Source: Cylindrodendrum hubeiense | Lineage: Eukaryota; Ascomycota; Sordariomycetes; Hypocreales; Nectriaceae | Reading direction: 5' to 3' | Assembly (NCBI GenBank): GCA_014621425.1 | Contig: JAANBB010000353.1 | Span: 1-43,116 of the forward strand | DNA length: 43,116 nucleotides | In this document: positions 1 through 10,230 of the stretch, piece by piece | Numbering within the stretch: the stretch's first letter is position 1 | Layout: each line of letters opens with the position of its first letter | Notes under the pieces: generated by a model | Database searches by the model: none | What the model was told of the DNA's origin: nothing | Seen by the model: the letters and a program-made list of their open reading frames with translations, nothing else | Program-made: the position numbers and the translations under genes

Positions 1-369
1 GGACTGCAGCTGATAATCGCGCATCTCGTAGAAGCGGCGCGCGGCGTTGAGCAGGAGGCCCAGCGTGTGCTCGGCGACGGTGTGGTCGTGCAGCCCCGAG
101 CCCGTCGTCACGGTGATCTTGGACGTGTCGAAGCCGGCGCTGAGCACGTCGTTGGGGCCCGCGGCCAGCGACTGGATCCAGCGGAGGTTCTTCAGGCGGC
201 TGGCGGCATCCTTGAGGTTCTCGGCCGTGTTGGTCCAGGTGACGAGGACCTCGGCGTCAATGTGCTCCTCGGGGATCGGCACCTTGACATCGTAGGGCTG
301 GAGCGCGACGGAGAAGCCGTCGATGCTGTTGACGTCGAGCTTGAGGGAGGTGGGGTAGAGCAGCTTCAT
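1..369 (-). CDS. D-isomer-specific 2-hydroxyacid dehydrogenase, N-terminal part
   Basis: The reverse strand reads as one open frame from the ATG at 367-369 to the window edge, 123 codons, with no stop, so the 3' part lies outside. The translation begins MKLLYPTSLKLDVNS and carries the pattern typical of the N-terminal catalytic half of NAD(P)-dependent 2-hydroxyacid dehydrogenases (PF00389): a segment around residues 75-90 (LKNLRWIQSLAAGPNDV) followed by TTGSGLHDHTVAEHTLGLLL, where family members have the G.H...VAEH.L..LL stretch. These enzymes reduce 2-oxoacids to D-2-hydroxyacids, or act on phosphoglycerate or glyoxylate. The Rossmann domain and catalytic Arg/Glu/His lie beyond the edge, so substrate cannot be assigned. 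High GC and strong third-position G/C bias support coding. The family call is firm; a specific enzyme name is not possible. Confidence 0.85.
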   Translation of the reverse strand, partial: MKLLYPTSLKLDVNSIDGFSVALQPYDVKVPIPEEHIDAEVLVTWTNTAENLKDAASRLKNLRWIQSLAAGPNDVLSAGFDTSKITVTTGSGLHDHTVAEHTLGLLLNAARRFYEMRDYQLQS

Positions 370-1535
370 GTTTGCTAATTGTGAGGAGTGAAAGCTTCGT
401 GAGAGAGACAAGAGAGACACAGAAGATCTTGGCAGAGGTTTGGGACGATTCGACGAGGGCCGCGCTCGGGATATAAGCCCCCGGACTCCAAAAAAACGGC
501 TACCTGCGCCTAAGAGTGGGAAAGACATGCCGCAGAAGGACCGGAGAGAAGACCGCGTCCAACGAGACCAATTAAGACAATGGCTTTGGCATTCGTGATC
601 ACACCGAAGCCGGAGGTCTCCACCGTGGGGGCAAAACGCGGAGGGACAGAGACAGATTGGGGGGAAATCGATGGTGAAGAGTGGGGATTTTGAACTGGAG
701 AAGCAGACTCGGCCTCAACTAGACCCCAAGCTCGGTGGAGACAAGCGGCAGTGGGGGTCGGCCACGTGAGGGATGAATTATTTGCGGATTAACCTGCTAT
801 TTATCACGGATTCTTCTCCGTGTTTAGCCCGTTGTTTGGTCCCAGAGAGACGTTCTGTCAAGGACAGGTCTCCATGATGCGCTTGCAGCATCCAGGAACA
901 TGAATCGCGAGCTTCTACCCCCCGTGACGCCATCAAAACCCAATCGAGGCTTCTGGAACGATGAGACTCTCCGCCGAAACTTTGACTCCGGACCCAGTGA
1001 TTCCACCTGTTGGTTCTCCGCTCCAGAGCATGACTTAACTCAATCAATAAAATGCCACAAATACTCGAAGACAAGGTCGAGGAAAGTTTCTAGATCAGAC
1101 AGTCGCATTACTCACTTCAAGCCCGATATTGCTCTCATTAATCCACCGTGGTCTACCAGTCAGTTCTTTGTTTACATGCTAAGGCTACAGAACCTCATTC
1201 ATTTGTCAGTGCAATCTACATAGTGGTATAATAGCTTTGCTACATGGAGTACTGTAACAAATTGGGGTTGAGCGCAAGGCGTATTGCATCCCAAGGCATA
1301 CAATATGTGCACTTTTAAAGGGGTCTCATTGGATTATTACACTGTAATTTGGGATTTCGGCAGCAAGTAAGATGACCCTTTCGCACGACTGAAGTATGAT
1401 ATGACGTATTATCCCCGCGGCGAACGAGCAGGCTGCGCCTGAAGCTGCCCAATTTATATGCCTCAGCCGACTTCAGAATACCGTCACTTCCATTTCCCAA
1501 TTATTCCACGTGGATTGCACGGTAGTCTGACTGAA
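370..1535. other. Intergenic region between divergent genes
   Basis: This is the shared upstream region of the minus-strand dehydrogenase and the plus-strand STAND-type gene. Short open frames on both strands (for example 778-1074 and 900-1223) overlap each other and show no recognisable domain or splice support. A CACGTG hexamer sits at 763-768. I see no RNA gene or repeat here. Confidence 0.5.
471..478 (-). promoter_or_regulatory. TATA-like element upstream of the dehydrogenase
   Basis: The bases ATATAAGC (TATA-like on the reverse strand as TTATAT) lie about 100 nt upstream of the dehydrogenase ATG at 369. Position and composition fit a core promoter, but a single short AT motif is weak evidence. 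Confidence 0.3.
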
Positions 1536-3762
1536 ATGGATCCCGCGTCGCTCGCACTCGCCGTTGTCGGCTTGGGTTTACAGCTGGTGCAGATGACGAC
1601 AGCCATCCGAGACAAGATCAACGCATACAAGTCAGCAACCCAGGAGCTTTCCAGCCTTTCCGATAAACTGGAGAATATTGCAGTTATCTTTCACTCCCTC
1701 GAAGTCGCTTTTAACTGCTATGAACAAACATCTAGGCCGTGGGACGTCGTTCTGCTCCGGCAGCTGTACAAGATAATGGGCGATTGTAGGTTTAAAGTCT
1801 TACGCCTTCACGATATGATCGATAAGATATTCTCTAGCCAAAAGCGAAGGATTAACCCTTTTGGTACTTTGGGAGCTCTGTTTCTACAGCATCGAGGGGC
1901 CTTGCGCAAGTGTACTGACGATCTGGACCAATCGCTTGAGTCGCTACAGTCCAATATGACTGGAAATATACTGCAAGTATAGTAGCACTTGAAGAAGGGT
2001 ATATATCTAATAGTTCTCAGTGTCATGCTTATGACGCCTCCCAAACGGAATATCAACTCCACTTCTCCTCATGCCATCGATAGATCTGACGGGGATAATA
2101 CGAGCGGAAGAACACCGACCCCGCAGTCAGTCCAGCCGCGTCCAACTAGGAACACTTCAGACATACAAATTAAGATTTGGAAGCATGCTTGGGGCTCCAT
2201 CTATTATCTTGAACATACTACAGTACGAAGGCAATCGTCGAACCTGGCCCCCAACGGAACACAGGAAGAATCGACATTCCTCATTGGCTCGCCCTTACTC
2301 CGCGTTTACACTAGGATATCTATACAACATGGCTCTCTTAGTCCACTGAGTATTTCTATTCAGTTTCCTCACATTATAGTTTTGGAAGATTTCGGAGACG
2401 TCGGGATGAAAATCATAAAAGTGTTGGGTCAAAATGAGGTTGCGGCATTCCAGGGCCTCCTTACTGAAGGGCCAATCACTCCCAATACAAGGGTGGCATC
2501 TCTTTTTGGGAATCCAGGATATGAGATGTCTATACTTGGTGTAAGCTGCAAATTTAAATTCTTAAAGCGGACGCGCCTCGCTGACATATTGTGGTAGCTG
2601 GCCATTTTATGTGGCTCCTACGATATTGCCGATTTCTTAATGCAGCACAGTCTAGCTGTACTAAAAGGGTTTGTATATATTTCAAGATAGTACGTATATG
2701 GACTTTGAACTGATATAAGACAACGTGAATAGAGATCATCTCTCGGAAATTATGCCGAGGATGCGCCCTAACCTCTTTCAATACGGGAGGTGTGTACATG
2801 CCTATATCGACTGGCGCAGAGATTCTCTTACGCCTTCGGAGTTCCGATTATTACTAGACACCAGTATGCATCCAAATTCTACAAAGTATTGTATCGAAGT
2901 TTATACGAAATACTGCTCGGAAAACTGGACACCGTTTTGCGAAGATGTATGGCGTACCTTGGTCCTATATTTCAGAACTGTGACCATTCGCAGTTCAGAG
3001 GAGTTGGATGTACAAGCGTCTGTATGCCTTATTAATGAGCTTGTTTCGAAAGGATTTGATATTCATTCCACAACTTGGGCTGGAAGATCTAACTACTATG
3101 CTGGGCTTACAGCACTCCAGGGCATCCTCCAGCAGTCCCTGATTTCTCCAGATGATGATTTATTGGCGGTTCATTCTTGGGTAAATTTACTGGAACAGTG
3201 CGATGTTGATGTTCAGGGTTACCTCAAGATTGAGATACAATCCTGCTCCTTGCTTTCGGGCAAATATTTTGAGTTGAATGGATCCAGGCTATACATGCGA
3301 CAGTTAGCCGTCCAAGAATTCAGGGACCGGGAACTCCCGTGTTGGATCGTGACGTGCGACAAGTCATGCTCTATTGCTGACCTTGTGGCCGAGTTCCCTC
3401 ATCTAACCTACAATGACAAGAATTGCGATCATGTGTACGGGGCAAATTTGTACACCACAGAGCATCATAAAGCCTGGAAAGATGTATACCAGGAACATAT
3501 GTTTCCCTTCTGTGGAGTACTAAGCCCAAAGTGTTTGGATAGGCTTTATGAAAATTTATACAGATTGAGTGCATGGGCGGGGTCTGATGAGTATATAAGG
3601 ACACAGAAGAGCCTCGAAGGGTTCAAGTATGCATGTGACCTCGCAGAGAGTCGGTTTGAGCGACGGAGGATAAAGAAGCTTCGCAAAGTAGAACGTGCTA
3701 GGAAACTCAAGCCAATTAAGAGGATGCCTGGGTCATGGGTTGATGATGATTTGTACTATTAG
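1536..3762 (+). CDS. STAND/NLR-type N-terminal domain protein with reduced ankyrin region, four exons
   Basis: Proposed exons: 1536-1976, 2127-2540, 2598-2668, 2733-3762 (651 aa). Introns two and three are well supported: 2541-2597 (GTAAGC donor, CTGAC branch, TAG acceptor, phase 0) and 2669-2732 (GTTTGT donor, CTGAT branch). Intron one must remove the in-frame TAG TAG at 1980-1985; its ends are uncertain, and 1949-2020 also keeps frame (677 aa). The N-terminus MDPASLALAVVGLGLQLVQ resembles the fungal helical STAND N-terminal (PigL_N/Helo-like) domains. After the second splice the residues LAILCGSYDIADFLMQH look like one ankyrin repeat. The C-terminus has a basic RRRIKKLRKVERARKLK tract and ends PGSWVDDDLYY. 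Related fungal proteins place several ankyrin repeats in the middle; here little more than one is left. The role is inferred to be a fungal innate-recognition or regulatory scaffold. Earlier upstream ATG 1458 is in frame but less likely. Confidence 0.6.
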
Positions 3763-4402
3763 ATGATTATAAAACTATGAACCGCAAGTAATATGTATTT
3801 TTATCAGCACTACCCATAGCGAAGTTCCCAGATATTCCAAATGCAGCTGAGCTACCCTGCATCTTATTTTTTCTCTTGATAAATTGAAGAGTAATCGTGT
3901 TTGTTAACACATGTTTTGACTCGGGAAGAAAGTGAAATCATTCAGGTATTAAAGACATGTATTTGTACCTGGACGGAAGTAATAGGTGGAAACGAACCTA
4001 ACAACGAATATTAGGCGTTTTATCTAAGAAACCTCTAGCTTAGCTCCTAAGTATCCTAATGAGACTTGTTTTACAACTCAAGTTATATCAGGGATGTGTA
4101 ATACTGCATCCGCATTTTGACAAAAGAGAGGTAGTATTATCAAAAGTATTTTGCTAGATTTGGATTTTAAGGTCACAAGGGATGGAGAAGCAGCACAAGA
4201 TGCAAGAGCACTAGTATAATTTTCATTAGGAGCCGTTAGAGGCATTTAAAAGACATGAGATTGTAAGCTGATGAGCAATTGTCTCTGCGTATAGTTAAAA
4301 AAGAAATTGGAAGATCCAGGTTCGCGTAACTAATCTAGTTCCCACCGTAACCTCTAGTAAAGACACAATACATTGCTAGTGCTCTCAGGTTTGATAGATA
4401 GT
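3763..4402. other. AT-rich intergenic region, convergent 3' ends
   Basis: This separates the 3' ends of the STAND-type gene (plus) and the phosphate symporter (minus). It is visibly AT-rich, with many short stops in all frames. No gene, repeat or RNA was recognised; it probably holds both 3' untranslated regions and terminators. Confidence 0.5.
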
Positions 4403-6435
4403 TTAACCTTCGTATCCCCAGCGAGGAGCGTTGATGATGATACCGCAGAGGCAACCAGAGATGATACCAGCAACGGGAAGGGTGATGATCCAGCCCATGT
4501 AGATCCAGGCAACCATGCGCCAGTTAATGGATCGCCAGGTACCGGAGCACAGACCGACACCAACGGTGGCACCGGTGATGCACTGTGTGGTGGAGACCGG
4601 GAGCTCTGAACGAGAGTGTTAGCAAGTGTTGACTTGATGATTTGGATCAGCTTATGGGGGACATACTAAGACGGGTGGCAAGGATGATGGTGACGGCAGA
4701 TCCCAACTCCATAGAGAAACCTCGAGAGGGAGAGTGCAGAGTCAGGCGGTTACCCAAGTTGCGCATGATGTTGTAACCATAGGTCCAGATACCGAGAGCG
4801 ATACCAGCACCACCGAAGCAGCTGTGAGATAATGTTAGAACAGTACTTGAAACACGGTGGGGTTGACTTACAGAATCCAGATGGGGACATCAGACTTGCT
4901 GCCCTGGAGCTCACCAGTGTGCCAGATCTGGAAGATGGTGGCATAGGGAGCGATGGCGTTGGCGACATCGTTGGCACCGTGGGTGAAGGCAGCAGTGCAA
5001 GCAGTCATGACCTGGAGGAAGGTGAAGAGGTACTCGGCGCGGTTGTCGTAATGGGGAACGTTGGCGTGGATCTCGTCGAGATCACCGCTCAGAACGCCCT
5101 TGGAGTTTTGCATGTTGATGATGTCCTGGTCGACACCCTGGAGGAAGACGAACTTGAGGGACCAGAAGAGGACGGCACCGCTGTACCAGGGACCGTCGGG
5201 CTTGGGACCGACAAGCTTCTTCTTCTCCTTGGCGACCTGAACGGGCTCGGGGTCGGTGAGGTCGGTGGGCTCGGTGTGGTCGGCAGAGTCGGCGCTGTTG
5301 ACCTGCTTGCCCTCGTTGTTGGTCTCGTCATCGGCGCGCTCGAACTCGTCGCTGCCGTTGCGACCGGCACGTCGAAGACCGTCAAGCTCCTCACGGGTAA
5401 GATGGCCGGCGTAGAAATCCTGGATGCCACCCTCGGCGCCCTCAGGCTGAGCAGGGGGTGGGGGACGCTTGAGCAGGAGAGGGCCCAAGGCAATGTGCCA
5501 CCAGCGCAGTTCCCAGTCATCCTTGATGACCAGGCGGTAGAGCCAGGGCAGGAGGAAGATGGTGATGATGAGGGCCCAGGCGGCACCGACACCGACAATC
5601 ATACCAGCGGTCTCAGCACCGTTGAAGGTGATCTCGATGGAACCACCCTTCCAGACGATAAGCATGGTAAGAAGCGAGGCGGTGATGCCGAAGTAGACTG
5701 GGACCAAAAAAAGACCCTTCCAGACGGGCTGGCTTCGGAGCATGACACCGTACTTGGTAATGAGGAAGATGATGGAGGCGAAGGCGCCGGCTAGACCAGG
5801 AGCGATGATCCAGGCCAGGAAGACGGAGACGACACCGGAGCTGATACCCTTGTCGAACTCGGCCCAGTGGATGCCTTCGGTGCCGACGAGAGCAATTCCC
5901 ATGCCGATGACACCGCCCATAATGGAGTGAGTGGTGGAGACGGGGAGACCGATGCGGGTACAGAAGGTGAGGTAGACGGAGGAGGCAACGACGGCGCACA
6001 TCATGCCGAGCATGAGGAGGGCGGGGTTGTCCTCAAACTGATCGATATCGACGACCTTGGTTCGGATGGTATCAGCGACTCGGGCACCGACACCGACGGA
6101 TCCTGCGAATTCCAGCACCGAACCGAGGCACATGGCCTGGAGGTAGGAGAGGGATCGGGACGAGACCGACGTGGCCCAGGAGTTGGCGACATCGTTGGCA
6201 CCTATCGATCAGAAGACTGTGGTTAGCTGGTGATGGTTCCTGTGGGGTTGAAAAGAGTAGATGCTGTATGGGAGGAGTCGTTGAAATGGCATATGGTGCA
6301 TGATATGATAGAGTGTGGCGTCCCGCAACGGCATGCGGGTGTTGGAGGTGGGTACGTACCAATGTTCCACGCGTCCAGGAACGCGAAGATGGTGCCAATG
6401 GCGAAGATGTAGTCGTACTGGTGAAGGACGACCAT
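4403..6435 (-). CDS. Sodium/phosphate symporter, PiT family (PHO-4-like), four exons
   Basis: Exons on the reverse strand: 6360-6435, 4872-6201, 4667-4821, 4403-4605, giving 587 aa, essentially the length of Neurospora PHO-4. All junctions keep phase: donors GTACGT, GTAAGT, GTATGT; introns 158, 50 and 61 nt. The first splice joins DAWNIG to ANDVANSWATS, recreating the PiT signature GANDVAN at residues 26-32. The second signature copy, GANDVANAIAPYA, is at 434-446. VSTTHS and LPVSTTQC occur in the two halves, as expected for the inverted duplication of PiT carriers. A long hydrophilic loop rich in Asp, Glu and Lys (about residues 255-360) separates the two membrane halves. The protein should import inorganic phosphate with sodium at the plasma membrane. 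In Neurospora the orthologue is derepressed by the CACGTG-binding factor NUC-1 when phosphate is scarce. The start is the first ATG of the exon encoding MVVLHQYDY. Confidence 0.93.
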
Positions 6436-7621
6436 TGTTGCGGGTGCTGCAGGGAGTTCCCAGCAGAAAGAAGTATTTACGGCCTTCGGGATGGAAACCA
6501 GAGGCTTCTGGAAAGGAAGGTAATGAAGGGAAGGAGGTGCTTGCTTCGAAAAGAGAACTGTTGCAACGGCATGATGAAGACAAGACCTTATATGAAAGGG
6601 CCACGACAGACTGGCGTTGCACGGGTGGAGCACTGGATCTTGGCAAACAACCTTATCATTATGCTTCTGGGCTCACTTTGGTGGTGCATCCCGAAGTGTA
6701 GATGGGGGACTCGACGCCATTGGACACAGGCGAACATTGGCGGACGGGCTTGGCGTACGTGCTGGGATGGCTCCTAGTCCATGGTAGCAGGTGTAAGACT
6801 GCAGCCAGGGAGCCTTGACGGGGGGAAGGCGTTCGGGCTCGGTGAACCCATTCGGACGACATGGGGAGGGTGCAGATGGATCGTCGACTGCGAACCCTTG
6901 GCACCCCTTGCGGCACACGGGGCACCGCTCGTGCTCGCATGGCGCAAGCCCGTTGGACGGGGAGCTCCCGGACGAGCTGCAACCCCACAAGAAAGGCGTC
7001 GGCCGTGGGTCAAGCGAAGGACGGAAGCCTGCGAGAGTTTCTCTAGAAGCCAGCGCCTCGGGAGCAGGCAGGATCGCCTGGCACGGGGATCGGCGAGCTC
7101 ACACGACACCGACCAGGCTGTGTAGATGGCGGCGGTGGCGCGTTTGAGGTGCATGTATGTGCTACGGCAGCCTTTGAAATGTGCCGCGCGAGGGCGCCGC
7201 CACCGGGAGGGATGCGCATCGCGCCATTCGAGACACGGGAGAAGAGACGAGCGAGGGCAGCGGGGAACTGGTTTAGGGGATGGGCTTGCTGGACCAGGGC
7301 CGCAGGCTGAGAGCCAACAACGCGTGTCGAGACGACGTACAAACCACAGCGGTTGTAGGGGTGCCGTCGGAGTAAGATTGCGGCAAGATCTTAGCACAGA
7401 GCCGCCGTCCAACGAGGAAGCAGGGGCCGTGGGGCAGAGACGGTGCAACTGAAGCGTGACACAACGGCGCAGGTGCTCTGCTGGATGCAATTCCGGGTTC
7501 CGGCCTCACTTGTCCATGTGGAGGGCCATGTACATGTGTACGGGGTACGAAAACGCACCATGAAATAGCTACAATCCTGAGAGGGAGAGGCCTTGGCTCC
7601 AGCTATAGGGCAAAGGGCCCG

Positions 7622-7627
7622 CACGTG
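7622..7627. promoter_or_regulatory. CACGTG hexamer (possible NUC-1/PHO4-type site)
   Basis: A perfect palindromic CACGTG in a GCACGTGC context, about 1.2 kb upstream of the phosphate symporter start. bHLH factors of the NUC-1/PHO4 type bind CACGTG. The hexamer is expected by chance about every 4 kb, and the distance is large, so this is only a candidate. Confidence 0.2.
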
Positions 7628-7788
7628 CGCGCCGGCGAGCCTTGCCAAGCTCCAGTGAACAAGCAGTGGACGGGCAATAAGAACCAAATCAACAACCTGG
7701 GGATGACATGTCGTCGGGATCGCGCACGGAGAGCCTCCTGAGCTGTGGGCAACGGGGTCGAGTGGGCCAATGAGATCGCCCACAACCC

Positions 7789-7794
7789 CACGTG
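7789..7794. promoter_or_regulatory. Second CACGTG hexamer
   Basis: A second perfect CACGTG, 167 bp from the first, about 1.35 kb upstream of the phosphate symporter. Paired sites make a phosphate-response region a little more plausible, but another CACGTG also occurs at 763-768 away from any phosphate gene. Confidence 0.2.
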
Positions 7795-8962
7795 GAGTTG
7801 GCGATTCGCCCTCGACCCCTAACACCCGATCCCTGTCTGATATCAATATTCGCACAAGCCTGCTCCCTCGCGCTGCCAAAGAGCACAACTACCCAGCACA
7901 GCTTGACATTTAAGTCCTTGGCATCGCCCACATTCTCTTGGCAGGCTCCTCTGTCGTTTCCTAGCAAGTTGGCCCCGGCTCTGGGCTATCCCTCGCTTCT
8001 CTATGGCCTCCTGGACACCGTTTTCTGAGGCAGTCGCCCGGCGTAGCCCGTCGAATGCGGTTTGCCCAGCAATGCCCAGCAATGCCAACACCATCTCCGC
8101 GCGCTGCCGCCTCCTCTCACCACCGTCCAAGCCCTTGGCGTCGCCTTGATTTCCTGCTTGCCCGCTGCCAAGTGTCATCTGCCCGAGCAGTGCCACCCGC
8201 CGTGGGCCAGCCCGAGGCGCCGCTGGCCGCACGTTGGCGGCGCCGTCGCCCCGATTGCTAATGAGCTGCTGCTGGGCTGACGCTTCCAAGAGTTCCAAGA
8301 GTCGAGGAAAATACCCATTACGGCCAACAACCACTACCGTCGTTTTTCTCGGTCGCCCGAAACAGCCTAGCAGCGACGCGAGTCTCGGGCCAAGTGTTCT
8401 TGACAGGCCGCAGCTACGCCCACTACATACACTAATTACATGGCATGATGTGACTGGCAGACAGTATTTCCAGTTCTAGCTTCGCACGACTCGTTCTTGA
8501 CATGTGTAAATGATTTCGCTTACCAAAGAATAACCATTGACCACGGAACTTTGGGTCAGTTAAGATCTCACCTGTGGGTTTGCCGGCCCCTGATATTCTG
8601 GCTTGCTTTGCCCAATATTTCGTTCCTTCTTTCTGGCCGATCTGATTAAAACGGCCACCGACTCCCAGATAAATACCCGTGTGTGTGGCCTCGACTGTTT
8701 TCTTCCAGGTCCACAGCGGCTTAGTATCTCAAGATTGAACTCGGCTACCACATTTATTCCCTACCAACTACAACATAAGTACTTCACTGGTATATTTGGA
8801 GACATAGGTCCCAAGAGTCCACAATTGTTCACAAATATTCGTTGAAATTATGCTACTTAGGTGTACCCAAATAATCTCCGGCTTGATTCGCCGAGTTAGA
8901 ATTCATATTAATATGACCCATCCATCCAATGAGATTTCCCATTATTGCGCTAGCATCGAGTC

Positions 8963-10230
8963 TTAGGATTTGCAGAGCGCCTTGGGGAGCGAGCATTCGT
9001 TGCAAGCAATCACGTTGCCTTTGCCAACGGTGTCAACGAATATGTCGAAGTCGTTCTTGACCATAGTGTTGCGGAGGATGATGTTGCCAGATGATACCGC
9101 CTTCTTTCCGAAAGCCTTGCATGAGATGGAGAGTGGTTTACTTTTACATTCGTCGTCAACAAGGGCGATGCCCGTACCCTTGCCCCCAATCTTTTGGTTC
9201 TCAAAAGTGTTATCAAGGACCTTGGTTTTAATCGCACCGTCAATCACAATACCGGCATCGAACCCAATTTCTTTACAGATGGGGTTTGTCTTGTAGACGT
9301 GGTTGTGACGAATCTTGGCTCCGTAGACGTAGGGATCGACAAAAATGCCGAAGCAGCTGCCGCTCACGTGGTTGTATTGGACGTCCGCCTTGTCGGTCTG
9401 CACGCAGAGACCGACAAATTGGTTCGAGACGTGGTTTTGTGTGATCAGAACACCAGACTGGTTGTCCATGCAGATACCGATGCTACCGAAGACGGTCGAT
9501 GTGACCACGTTTTCGTCAAAGTGGGTGTTGAATGAGCCAACTGTGAGTGCCCCGTACTGCCCGGCGTCGGTGAGCGTGTTCTTGGTAACGCGAGCATTCC
9601 GGGCACCGACGACCGCGATGTTGAGACCGCTGAACTCCTTGACCTGGAAGCCCGTAACCAAGACGTCATTGACAGGAGTCTTGACAGAGAGGACCTTGCG
9701 GTGCTCGGTGACATATTTAGCCAGCTTGATTCCGGATCCCGTCACGCAGATTCCGACCTGGGTTTTGGGACCGGCTAGACCAGTGCACTTATTGTCAACA
9801 TAATTGGCCGGAGGTACAATAATGGCATTGTGGCTGATGAGCTGAATGCCGTCTTTGTCGATGGTGAGCTGTTCGGCGTAAGGTCCAGCTGCAACGACGA
9901 TCTTATCTCCGCGAGAAGCAGATTTGATAGCGGCTTGAATGCTTTTGCCATATTTGACGTAGATGGTGGTGCGCTTGTACTCGTGCACATCGGGGTAGTC
10001 CCAGTCGTTGCTTGGGTATTCCGAATCCTGGTATCTGCAACAGCGATCATCATGCCACTCGCAGTCACCATAGCCATTGCTGCGGTCTTTTCATGTTAGC
10101 TGCTTGCGTATCCTGGGGGAGAAGGGATGGACGAACCTTCTAACCCGGCGGGCTCGTTAGGACTCGAAAGGGGCGTGGCAGCCACAAGGCTCACCAAGGC
10201 AATGTTGACGACTCCTGAGCTCAGCTTCAT
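8963..10230 (-). CDS. Secreted right-handed beta-helix protein, two exons
   Basis: Exons 10137-10230 and 8963-10086, with a 50-nt intron (donor GTTCGT, branch GCTAAC, acceptor AAAG), give 405 aa. Exon 1 starts MKLSSGVVNIALVSLVAATP, a typical signal peptide. The mature start is acidic and Cys-containing (NGYGDCEWHDDRCCRYQ). The body begins YGKSIQAAIKSASRGDKIVV, the usual opening of NosD/PbH1-type parallel beta-helix proteins. It continues with repeated short strands such as GVLITQNHVSN, DVQYNHVSGS and KVLDNTFENQ, each with an Asn-His or Asn-Thr turn every 20-25 residues. Such folds are found in pectinases, alginate epimerases and surface proteins; I see no motif that fixes a polysaccharide lyase or hydrolase family. 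Cys pairs near the C-terminus (IACNECSLPKALCKS) fit a secreted protein. Enzyme activity is unassigned. Confidence 0.8.

Larger units (their letters stand above)
6436..8962. other. GC-rich 5' region of the phosphate symporter, no supported gene
   Basis: About 2.5 kb upstream of the symporter and downstream of the beta-helix gene. Several open frames exist on both strands (longest about 238 codons, 6774-7490 reverse). They overlap one another, are rich in Arg, Pro and Ala as expected from GC-rich noncoding DNA, and show no domain. Two CACGTG hexamers lie at 7622-7627 and 7789-7794. A short tandem duplication of CCCAGCAATG lies near 8068-8087. I see no tRNA. Confidence 0.5.

Noticed and set aside
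2673..2732. Alternative GTATAT donor at 2673 for the third intron of the STAND-type gene
   Set aside because: It breaks the reading frame; GTTTGT at 2669 gives the correct phase.
4832..5794. 320-codon open frame on the plus strand, rich in Gly, Asp, Glu and Val
   Set aside because: It is the exact antisense of the PHO-4-like exon; composition is the mirror of the real gene and no domain is present.
6774..7490. 238-codon reverse frame in the GC-rich gap
   Set aside because: Arg/Pro/Ser-rich composition of GC-rich noncoding DNA, several overlapping frames, no motif or splice support.
7843..8334. 163-codon reverse frame
   Set aside because: Gln/Arg/Ala-rich, no recognisable family, overlaps plausible frames on the other strand.
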